This document shows, in pieces, positions 18,489 to 26,133 of a stretch of DNA of 64,000 nucleotides. This stretch comes from Rhizobium sp. 32-5/1 (lineage in GTDB: Bacteria; Pseudomonadota; Alphaproteobacteria; Rhizobiales; Rhizobiaceae). Below the pieces are notes generated by a model that was given only the letters and a program-made list of their open reading frames with translations, was not told the origin of the DNA and did no database searches. The stretch lies in contig NZ_CP120638.1 of NCBI RefSeq assembly GCF_029537235.1, positions 3,784,501 through 3,848,500 on the forward strand, given 5' to 3'. Every line of letters starts with the position of its first letter. The first letter of the stretch is position 1. Both the position numbers and the translations under genes were made by a program.

Positions 18489-19310
18489 ATGAACCACGAA
18501 AAGCGCACCTTCGAATTCTATGTGCTGGCGGCCTTCTTCACGATCTTCGTCCTGTTCCTCTACGGTCCGCTTTCCGCCGTCTTCATCCTGTCGTTCCAGG
18601 GACCGAATGGCGGCCTGACATTTCCGCTCAACGGCTTTTCCGTGCACTGGTTCTTCAACCTGTTCGAACAGCAGGCGGTGGGCGACTTCGGCGCCTCGTT
18701 CAAACGCTCCTTCTCGCTTGGCGTCATGGTGATGATCGTCAACGTCGTCGTCTCGCTTCTCGCGGGTCTCGCCTTCCGCCACAAGTTCCGGGGATCGACG
18801 ACGCTGTTCTATCTGACGGTCGCCAGCCTCGTCGTGCCCTCGATCATCATCTCGCTCGGCATCGGCGTTGTCTTCCAGCAGTTCGGTCTGCGGCCCGCCT
18901 GGTACTCCTCGGCCTTCGGCGCGCACTTGACCTGGACGTTGCCCTTCGGCGTGCTGATTATGTTCGCCGTCTTCAACCGGTTTTCGCCGGCCTATGAAGA
19001 AGCCGCGCGTGATTTGGGCGCGACGTCCTGGCAGACCTTTCGCCACGTGCTTCTGCCGATGATTGCGCCCAGCCTGATCGGCGTCGGCCTGTTCGGCTTC
19101 ACTCTATCCTATGACGAGTTTGCCCGCACGCTGATGACGTCGGGCACCTACAACACGCTGCCTCTCGAAATCTACGGCATGACCACCAACGTCACGACGC
19201 CGGTGCTTTACGCGCTCGGCACGGTGACGACGCTGTTTTCCTTCTCGATCATTCTGCTCGCCCTGGCCGGTATCTGGATCATGCGCCGCAGACAGGCCAA
19301 GGTGCTCTGA
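18489..19310 (+). CDS. ABC transporter permease, PotC type
   Basis: A 273-residue permease with six predicted helices. It begins MNHEKRTFEFYVLAAFF and has the EAA loop YEEAARDLGATSWQTFRHVLLP. It pairs with the preceding permease to form the transmembrane channel. The junction is tight (one base between genes), so translation is probably coupled. The downstream racemase gene starts 5 bases after the stop. Confidence 0.88.
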   Translation: MNHEKRTFEFYVLAAFFTIFVLFLYGPLSAVFILSFQGPNGGLTFPLNGFSVHWFFNLFEQQAVGDFGASFKRSFSLGVMVMIVNVVVSLLAGLAFRHKFRGSTTLFYLTVASLVVPSIIISLGIGVVFQQFGLRPAWYSSAFGAHLTWTLPFGVLIMFAVFNRFSPAYEEAARDLGATSWQTFRHVLLPMIAPSLIGVGLFGFTLSYDEFARTLMTSGTYNTLPLEIYGMTTNVTTPVLYALGTVTTLFSFSIILLALAGIWIMRRRQAKVL

Positions 19311-19315
19311 CCCTC

Positions 19316-20044
19316 ATGCGCATTCTCGTCATCAATCCGAACACCACCCGATCCATGACGGACAAGGCGGCGGAAGCCGCGCGCATTGTTGCGGGCGTGG
19401 GCACTGAGATCATCGCTGCCACGTCGCAGATTGGCCCGGCCTCGATCGAGGGGCATTATGACGGAGCGCTTGCCGTGCCGGGCTTGCTGGCCGAAATCCG
19501 GGCGGGTGAACAAGCCGGCGCACAGGCGGCGGTGATTGCCTGTTTCGATGATACGGGGCTCGATGCCGCCCGCGCGCTTGCCGGTATTCCTGTTCTGGGG
19601 CTGTGTGAATCGGCTCTCGTGACTGCCGGTTTTCTCGCCCAGCGCTTCACGGTCGTCACCACGCTGGAGCGGTCGCGCGTGCTGCTGGAAAACCTGTCGC
19701 GGCATTATGGTTTTGGCGGCCGTGTGAAGGTGAGGGCGGCCGATATTCCAGTTCTTGAACTCGAAGACGAGGCGTCCGGCGCCTTGGGCAAGCTGCGGCG
19801 GCAGATCGAACTGGCGCTCGACGAGGACGGCGCCGAGGCGATCGTGCTAGGCTGCGCCGGCATGGCCGATCTCGCCTTTGCGCTGCAGGAGGAATACGGC
19901 GTGCCGGTCATCGACGGCGTGTCTGCAGCGGTGAAGCAGGCGGAGGCGCTGATCGCGCAGAGGCTGACGACAAGCAAGCGCGGGTCGTATGCGGCGCCGC
20001 TGGCGAAGGTCTATAGCGGAGCCATGGCCGGGTTCGCGCCGTAG
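19316..20044 (+). CDS. Aspartate/glutamate/hydantoin racemase family protein
   Basis: A 242-residue cytoplasmic enzyme of the Asp/Glu/hydantoin racemase family. The N-terminus has INPNTT; the two active-site cysteines are in IACFDDTGLD (about residue 77) and LGCAGMADL (about residue 178). In this family cysteine pairs act as acid and base at the chiral carbon. HyuA-type hydantoin racemases and allantoin racemases look like this. It is the last gene of the GntR-linked ABC operon, so the transported solute is likely also its substrate. The exact substrate cannot be read from sequence. Confidence 0.85.
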   Translation: MRILVINPNTTRSMTDKAAEAARIVAGVGTEIIAATSQIGPASIEGHYDGALAVPGLLAEIRAGEQAGAQAAVIACFDDTGLDAARALAGIPVLGLCESALVTAGFLAQRFTVVTTLERSRVLLENLSRHYGFGGRVKVRAADIPVLELEDEASGALGKLRRQIELALDEDGAEAIVLGCAGMADLAFALQEEYGVPVIDGVSAAVKQAEALIAQRLTTSKRGSYAAPLAKVYSGAMAGFAP

Positions 20045-20124
20045 GTGCGGTCAATCTGCCACGCAAGGGGAGATCAACCCGGAATTGGCATCAAGTCCGA
20101 CCTGCAAACGCGGTGGCAGTTCCA

Positions 20125-20646
20125 TCAAGTCCGTGCATTTTCCATGTCGATCGCCTTTGCCACGATCCTCGCGACAAATTCGGATTTTCCACCGGTGTAA
20201 AATTTCCAGTCGCCATTTGCCTCTGCCGCCAATTTGCATTTGAGGCCCGCGTATTCTGCGGCCGCGTCCGGATGTTCGCGCAGCCAGTCACGAAATAGAA
20301 TTCGCTTCTTATGGTGGGCGTTGTCCGGGCCGCACAGGTAGAGACGCACCCCATACGACCCATGGCCCGATGTGAAGGTCCACATTCCGTCTCCGTAGGG
20401 ATCGCCATGGAACGTAAACCCGGCAAGGGTCTTCACAAGCTCGATAGCCTCGCCAATCAGCACATCGCTTTGAAGGACGGTGTCGATGTCTATTTTTGGC
20501 TTGGCGGATAGACCCGCAACCGACGTGCTTCCGATATGATGGATAGCGTTCATCCGGTCTCCGAGGAGAGTGGCTATCTGCTCTCGATGCTGTTCGAAGA
20601 GCAGGGGCCATGCGGGGTCGTAGTCAACAACTTTGATCGCGCTCAT
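20125..20646 (-). CDS. GrpB family protein (nucleotidyltransferase-like fold)
   Basis: A 173-residue protein matching GrpB/UPF0157. It starts with VVDYDPAWPLLFEQ and has IHHIGSTSVAGLSAKPKIDI, the GSTSVxGL...KPxID pattern of nucleotidyltransferase-fold proteins; HKKRILFRDWLREHPD is also typical. Some members are fused to dephospho-CoA kinase, but the free form has no assigned reaction. Single gene; codon use resembles an accessory gene. Ends near the convergent racemase stop without a clear terminator. Confidence 0.85.
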   Translation of the reverse strand: MSAIKVVDYDPAWPLLFEQHREQIATLLGDRMNAIHHIGSTSVAGLSAKPKIDIDTVLQSDVLIGEAIELVKTLAGFTFHGDPYGDGMWTFTSGHGSYGVRLYLCGPDNAHHKKRILFRDWLREHPDAAAEYAGLKCKLAAEANGDWKFYTGGKSEFVARIVAKAIDMENART

Positions 20647-20883
20647 GTGCCACCCGCGTGTCCCATCCGGAACGTCGAGCCTGCCCGATTCATCGACTTT
20701 GCGAAAGGTTCTGTAGTGCGGGCGTTATTCCCCACTGGAAGAGTCGATCCGGAGCCAGGAGTTCAGCTTTCCGGCGACGAGGAAGAGGCTTTTGTCAGCA
20801 CCATGCTATTCCAAGTATGGATGTCGACGGAACTGGGCCAGAAGACGATCGTCGAATTCGAGAAGATTAAAGCGGGATATTGA
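20647..20883 (+). CDS. Uncertain short ORF, possible gene remnant
   Basis: From a GTG at 20647 the frame encodes about 78 residues containing VVRALFPTGRVDPEPGVQLS and a helix-like end STELGQKTIVEFEKIKAGY. The composition looks protein-like, but there is no ribosome site and the frame extends backwards into grpB on the other strand. It may be the 3' end of a gene whose start was lost, or chance. Family not recognised. Confidence 0.28.
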   Translation: MPPACPIRNVEPARFIDFAKGSVVRALFPTGRVDPEPGVQLSGDEEEAFVSTMLFQVWMSTELGQKTIVEFEKIKAGY

Positions 20884-20954
20884 GCAGCACTCTTTCCAGG
20901 TCGTGATTGCTGGAGCAGGAATTGGCAGAGGCTGCGCGTCATTGTCTCCGGATA

Positions 20955-21955
20955 TCACTTCATCGAAACGACCACCTTCCCCTTCGCGCGACCCGTTTCG
21001 ACATAGTCCAGCGCCTCGTTGGTCTTCGTGAAGGGGAAGACCCGATCTATCACCGGGCGTATGACACCGGCCTCGATCAGGAAGTGACCTTTCCGAGCTG
21101 CCCGCCATTCGCCGTCATGAAGAGAAACGAATAGTCCACCCCCAGACGTTTCGATTTTCTCCTGATGCCGTAGCTCAGCAGACGCATGACCTGTTGCAGC
21201 AGCCAACCAGAGCCACTTTTCCTCGCAAAGTCAGGATCGGGCGGACCGGAAATCGAGATCAGCTTGCCTCCGGGCTTCAGCACGGCAAGAGACTTCTCCT
21301 GCGTGTCCTTGCCGAGGCTGTTCAGCACGACATCGTAGCCCTGCAGCACTTTCTCGAAGTCATCCTTCTTGTAATCGACCACGACTTCTGCGCCGAGACC
21401 TTTCACAAGAGCGACATTGGCCGTGCTCGTGGTCGTCGCCACATATGCCCCGAGATGCTTGGCAAGCTGGATCGCGATCACGCCCACGCCGCCCGATCCG
21501 GCATGGATCAGGACCTTCTGCCCCTTCTGCACGTTGGCCCGCTCGACAAGCGCCTGCCAAGCCGTCAGGGCGACAAGCGGAATGGATGCAGCCTCCTCCA
21601 TGGTCAGATTGTTCGGCTTCATTGCCACATCGGCCTCGTCCATGGCGATATATTCCGCAAAAGTCCCGATGCGATCCTGCCCCGGACGCGCATAGACCTC
21701 ATCACCCGACTTGAACTGCCGCACATTTGCCCCGACCCGGACCACGACGCCCGCCACATCATTGCCGAGCACCAGGGGAAGGCGATAAGGCAGGATCAGC
21801 TTGAACTCTCCATCCCTGATCTTGCTGTCCAGGGGGTTCACTCCCGCGGCATGGATCTCGACCATGACGTCGTTGTCCTTCAAGGCAGGCATAGGACTTT
21901 CGCCGAGCCGCAGAGCGCCGCCTTTCGCATAGCGATCGATCAGGAATGATTTCAT
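20955..21955 (-). CDS. NADP-dependent MDR-family oxidoreductase (one frameshift)
   Basis: Joined frames give 333 residues of a quinone oxidoreductase-like enzyme of the medium-chain dehydrogenase/reductase superfamily. Seen are the GroES-like N-terminus (AAGVNPLDSKIRDG, LPLVLGNDVAGVVVRVG), the nucleotide loop GSGGVGVIAIQLAKHLGAYV and the C-terminal PVIDRVFPFTKTNEALDYVETG. No structural-zinc cysteine set is present, so it is of the zinc-free type. The break is at 21080-21081 (GG); one added base gives GKVTSLIEAGVI. Divergent from an HxlR regulator, a common pairing for stress-inducible reductases. Confidence 0.87.
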
Positions 21956-22087
21956 CAGATCAACTTTCGTTTCTGTGGTGAATCAGCAGTGCCGTCAGGC
22001 AAAACCTCCGTCACCAGGGCAACGCCGCATTCTGTCTTGCTCATCGGCTTTCGCATTCATTTTGTTGTGGAACATCGATGAACGATC

Positions 22088-22116
22088 AGTTACTATCATT
22101 TTAATAGCAAGTCACT
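22088..22116. promoter_or_regulatory. Candidate HxlR operator
   Basis: Imperfect inverted halves AGTTACTATC and GCAAGTCACT (7 of 10 complementary) lie in the AT-rich gap between the divergent reductase and HxlR genes, 18 bases before the HxlR start. Weak evidence, from symmetry and position. Confidence 0.3.
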
Positions 22117-22133
22117 ACTAAAAAGATATCGAC

Positions 22134-22565
22134 GTGAAGAATCTTTCGAACCAACCATGCCTGATCGCCCGCAGCCTTGCCATTGTAGGGGACGTATGGA
22201 GCATGCTGATCATGCGCGATGCCCATGCGGGGCTGACCCGCTTCGATGAATTCCGCAAGAGCCTGGGTATCGCGCCGACGATGCTGACGACGCGGCTTTC
22301 AGGCCTGACCGAAGAGGGGTTGCTGGAGAAACACCGCTATTCCGATCGTCCGCCGCGCGACGAATATGTGCTGACGGAAGCCGGCCGCGACTTTCTGCCG
22401 GTTCTGTTTGCGATCGGCGCGTGGGGACGCAAGCATCGCGGCGGCGGCAAAGTGACCCGGTTTTTCGACGCCGAGACCGGAACGGAGATCGATCCCGTCA
22501 CCATCGACCGCGCGACCGGCGCTCCGGTTGGAATACGTCCCATTCGCATCGCCGCGGCTGAATAG
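22134..22565 (+). CDS. HxlR-family transcriptional regulator
   Basis: A 143-residue winged-helix protein starting with GTG. HxlR features are CLIARSLAIVGDVWSMLIMRDA, FDEFRKSLGIAPTMLTTRLSGLTEEGLLEKHRYSDRPPRDEYVLT and a C-terminal acidic tail. The Cys near residue 9 lies where redox-sensing HxlR/YodB proteins carry their reactive cysteine. It most likely represses the divergent MDR reductase and itself, responding to quinones, aldehydes or electrophiles (inference from the family). Confidence 0.87.
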   Translation: MKNLSNQPCLIARSLAIVGDVWSMLIMRDAHAGLTRFDEFRKSLGIAPTMLTTRLSGLTEEGLLEKHRYSDRPPRDEYVLTEAGRDFLPVLFAIGAWGRKHRGGGKVTRFFDAETGTEIDPVTIDRATGAPVGIRPIRIAAAE

Positions 22566-22774
22566 GGCGCGCCGAATGACCGCGCCTCGCTTGAATCGCA
22601 CTCGCTGTGGACCCCACGAGGTTGTCCCAGCTGAGGCCAAGGCGGCTGATGAGGGGGATGCTTCAGAAGGAGTGTGCGGCTGATTTCAGATACGATAGCG
22701 GTCCGCGGTTGTGGTTCCGGTCACTGGCGACGTTTCCGACGACTTGATCTGTGGGGCTATCAGTCCAACGCCGA

Positions 22775-23557
22775 TCAGTTCCGATCGAGGTAGAGCGGCC
22801 GCAGTTTCTCGCCGATCATGCAGTCCGTCGGCGGTGCGATCTGGATCGGTACGACGCGCGGAGCAGTTTCAAGACCGCTGATCTCCATCACCAGCTTCTG
22901 GCGGATCGCGGTCGCAAAATCAGTGGGCTGGTGCACGGGCAGAACGAAGGAGCCCTGCCCACCGATGACGCAATCCCCATAATAGCGGTCGAGCGAGCCA
23001 CGCGCACCGGACGGCCGGATGATGATTGCCAGCCCATTGACGACGATGCCTTTCGCAACGGCTGCATCGCGGGCAGGGGTGACAGGCGGACCCATATTGT
23101 TTGGCCCGTCGCCCGATACATCGATGACACGGCGCATGCCGGTGAAAGCATTGGCCTCGATCAGCTTCGCACCATAGGAAATGGCGTTTGAGATCGAGGT
23201 CCCCCGGCGCGTGAAGACGGGGCGTGCTTCCAGCTGGTCGGCAAACGCTGCCGCATCTGCGTCGGTCTCGATGATCTGCCATTCGACAAGCGATGTTTCG
23301 TTGACGCTGCCGGCCCATTCGAAATAGCTGATCGCGATGCGGCCGATCAATCCCGCGGAAACAGCGTTGGCGAAGTCGGGATGGCGGATGGCCTCGATAT
23401 AGCCAGCGCGCTGGATGCGCGCTTCCTCGATATCCATTGAGCCGGACATATCGACGGCCAGCACCAGTTCGACATCGACCTCCGACGCCGCAGTCGAGGC
23501 CGCGGCGACGGGTGATACGGCTGTCAGGCTGAGAAGCAAGGAAAGAGTTGGGAGCAT
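22775..23557 (-). CDS. Exported VWA-like protein (DUF1194)
   Basis: A protein of about 260 residues with an N-terminal signal peptide (MLPTLSLLLSLTAVSPVAAA). The von Willebrand A metal site is VDMSGSMD at about residues 37-44, followed by the GTSISNAI threonine/serine loop and VIDVSGDGPNNMG. This fits DUF1194, which is common in Rhizobiales and without assigned function. The ATG at 23557 is chosen because the signal peptide begins there and GGAT lies about 8 bases upstream. Divergent from the glucoamylase-family gene. Confidence 0.85.
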   Translation of the reverse strand: MLPTLSLLLSLTAVSPVAAASTAASEVDVELVLAVDMSGSMDIEEARIQRAGYIEAIRHPDFANAVSAGLIGRIAISYFEWAGSVNETSLVEWQIIETDADAAAFADQLEARPVFTRRGTSISNAISYGAKLIEANAFTGMRRVIDVSGDGPNNMGPPVTPARDAAVAKGIVVNGLAIIIRPSGARGSLDRYYGDCVIGGQGSFVLPVHQPTDFATAIRQKLVMEISGLETAPRVVPIQIAPPTDCMIGEKLRPLYLDRN

Positions 23558-23714
23558 CACTTCATCCAATCCCCGTATTCCGTCGTATCGAAGCAAAACT
23601 GTAACACAGGAATTTTGCCACGCGATCGTTTCGCGGCCTCAGCCGTTCAACAAACGGTGAAAGCCAAGGCGCAAATGATGCGCGCATTGCCCGCAGTATG
23701 GAGTAAGGTCTGTA

Positions 23715-25001
23715 ATGCTTCAGAAATACGAAACCGATGTTGCGCTCATCGATCGTCTTCAGCAGTCAGCGTTCAGCTACTTTCTCGATTTTACCGATCC
23801 CACCACAGGCCTTGTGGCGGATACCTCCATGCCTGACGCACCTTCAAGCATTGCGGCGACGGGCTTTGGCCTGTCCGCCTATCCTGTCGGTGTCGAGCGC
23901 GGCTGGATCGCGCGCGAGGATGCGGCGGCCAGAACGCTGACGACACTGCGTTTCCTTGCCGAAAGTCCGCAGAGCAGGGACAAGGACGCGACGGGCTACA
24001 GAGGCCTCTATTATCATTTCCTCGACATGAAGAGCGGGCGGCGGACCTGGCGGAGCGAACTGTCGCTGATCGACAGCGCTCTGCTGCTCGCTGGCGTCAT
24101 CACGGCCGAGGCCTATTTCTCGCGGGACAATGCGGTGGAAGTCGAAATCCAGTCCGTGGCGGCGATGCTCTACGCCCGTGCCAACTGGGAGTGGGCGCTC
24201 GATCGGGCCGATACGCTGTCGCTGGGCTGGAAGCCACGCAGCGGCTTTCTGCCCTTTCGCTGGGAGGGCTATAGCGAAGCGATCATTCTCTACGTGCTGG
24301 CGCTTGCCTCTCCGGCACATCCGATCCCCGAGCGCAGCTATGCGGCCTTCGCCGAAAAATTTGACTGGATGACGTTCAGGGACCAACCCTATCTCTATGC
24401 GGGGCCACTGTTCATCCATCTGTTTTCGCATGCCTGGATCGATTTTCGCGATATCAAGGACAAGGCGGTCTCAGAAAAAATAGCGATTATTTCAAGAATA
24501 CCCGCCGCGCGATTGCCGTGCAGCGCGACCATGCCGAAAAAATCCGGGTGCGTTCGTCGGATATGGACGGGATGTGTGGGGATTTACGGCCTGCGACAGC
24601 CCGCAGCGTCCGCGCGTGCTGGTCGATGGCCGAAAGCAGGCCTTTGACGGCTATGCGGCGCGCGGCGCACCCTTCGGTCCCGATGATGGCACGGTCGCGC
24701 CCTGGGCGCCGCTGGCCTGCCTGCCGTTTGAACCCCAGGCAGCGGTCGCTGGCTGCCGGCACCTGCTGGCTGCTTATCCCGATCTCCTGATCGACGGACG
24801 ATTTCCGGGAGCTTCAACCCCAGCATTCCCGGCAAAGGACCGGAAGGCTGGGTGAGCGGTCGCTGCGTCGGCCTCGATCAGGGACTGCTTGTGATGATGA
24901 TCGAAAATCACCGCAGCGGGCTGATCTGGGACCTGATGCGCGACAGCCCGGTCATTCGCCGCGGATTGAGGCGCGCAGGCTTTTCCGGGAGCTGGCTTTA
25001 G
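23715..25001 (+). CDS. Glucoamylase-family (PF10091-type) protein (three frameshifts)
   Basis: Joined segments give about 429 residues of a helical-barrel glycosidase-like protein. Recognisable pieces are ATGFGLSAYPVGVERGW, GLYYHFLDMKSGRRTWRSELSLIDSALLLAG, LGWKPRSGFLPFRWEGYSEA and, after repair, RDVWGFTACDSPQ. The frame breaks at six-A runs at 24475-24480 and 24537-24542 and at GGGA (24807-24810); one added base at each gives a continuous protein ending GFSGSWL. The family includes domains of cyclic beta-glucan enzymes, but free-standing versions have no defined substrate. No signal peptide is seen, so it is probably cytoplasmic. Three breaks in one gene also allow true decay. Confidence 0.75.
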
Positions 25002-25018
25002 GATTTATGGTGGGCGGC

Positions 25019-25867
25019 TCAGCCGGACATCAGCTGGGACATTGTCTCGATGATCCTGCGGTGCTGATGGGCATGGCGGGTGCGGATGCTGGTGGCGGCA
25101 TAGACTGTCTGGGCGATCGGCACGGCATCAACGACCAGCCGGGCTTGGCCCGCGGCGACGAGACCTGCAGCGGTTGCCGCCGTGACATAGGCGGCGCCGC
25201 CCAGGGTTTTCAGCAATTGCGTGATGGCGATGTTCTGCCCCGCCGCCAGCGGAGCGGCCGAAAGTTGCGGCAGGGCAAGGCGATGGGCCCGGTCAAACGC
25301 TGGGGAGTAGACGGCCTGGATATAGGTTTCGGGCTGGACTTCGGCGACCGTGCGGCCATTGGTGCTCACCAGCGTGTAGGTTAGCTCGCCGATCCGCTCG
25401 TAGTGCAGGTCCGGCAGGTAATGCGGCGTGTAGAGAATGGCGAGATCGAGCTGGCCGGCCGCCAGATCGCGGTTCATCTGGCTGGAATAATCTGCCTCCA
25501 TATAGATCGACGTATTCGGCAGTTCCGCGCGGACCGCCGCCAACCAGCGGCCGGCCAGCGTCTCTGCCAGATCATGCTGGATGCCGAGCCGCATGGAGCG
25601 CTCATAGGCCCCCGCATTCTCAACCGCCCGCGTCGCCTCATGCCATTGATGCTGCAGCGCCTTGGCATGATCGAGGAAGCGCAGGCCCGACGCCGTCGGC
25701 ACTGTCCCGCCCTTGTTACGGGTAAAGAGCTTGCGGTTGAACTGCGCCTCCAGCGCCTTAACGCGGTGGGAGACGGTGGATTGCGTGATGTTCAGCCGCT
25801 CCGCCGTCCGGTTGAAGCTGCGGGTTTCCATCAGGTCGAGGAAGGTTTCGATGAGGTCGATCTGCAT
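25019..25867 (-). CDS. LysR-family transcriptional regulator
   Basis: A 282-residue LysR protein. The HTH is at the N-terminus (FLDLMETRSFNRTAERLNITQSTVSHRVKALE), followed by the effector-binding domain with LDLAILYTPHYLPDL. The ATG at 25867 begins the conserved region; upstream in-frame codons run into the palindromic repeat. Divergent from the FAD-GcvT operon at 26134, which it most likely controls; the effector may be a betaine or a methylated glycine. Intact. Confidence 0.87.
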   Translation of the reverse strand: MQIDLIETFLDLMETRSFNRTAERLNITQSTVSHRVKALEAQFNRKLFTRNKGGTVPTASGLRFLDHAKALQHQWHEATRAVENAGAYERSMRLGIQHDLAETLAGRWLAAVRAELPNTSIYMEADYSSQMNRDLAAGQLDLAILYTPHYLPDLHYERIGELTYTLVSTNGRTVAEVQPETYIQAVYSPAFDRAHRLALPQLSAAPLAAGQNIAITQLLKTLGGAAYVTAATAAGLVAAGQARLVVDAVPIAQTVYAATSIRTRHAHQHRRIIETMSQLMSG

Positions 25868-25892
25868 GGGTGTGTCCGGTGTGTGTGGTGAA

Positions 25893-26022
25893 GACCCCTC
25901 CCCAACCCTCTCCACAAGGGGGAGGGGTTACCCGAGATGCCGCACGCCCTTTGTCACCAAGCGCAGGAGGCAAGGCGCGTTCGGCAGGCTCCCTCCCCTT
26001 GTGGGGAGGGTTGGGGAGGGTT
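25893..26022. repeat. Palindromic intergenic repeat, type 1 (copy B)
   Basis: Inverted ends GACCCCTCCCCAACCCTC and GGAGGGTTGGGGAGGG, each extended by CCACAAGGGG or CCCCTTGTGG. Occupies most of the gap between the LysR gene and the divergent FAD-GcvT operon, so the promoters must lie around or within it. Confidence 0.85.
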
Positions 26023-26133
26023 TTTAATCTCCGCTCAATCTAATCGAATTCTTCGATCAATAAAGCGAAATTCAACCGCTTGATGCGGACCCGCTCCGTC
26101 GTCAAAACTTGCTCCCAAAACAAGGGAACAGAC

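Noticed and set aside
22566-22774. Possible insertion-sequence remnant between HxlR and DUF1194 genes
   Set aside because: A short stretch looks weakly protein-like on the minus strand, but there are no inverted ends, target repeats or recognisable transposase.
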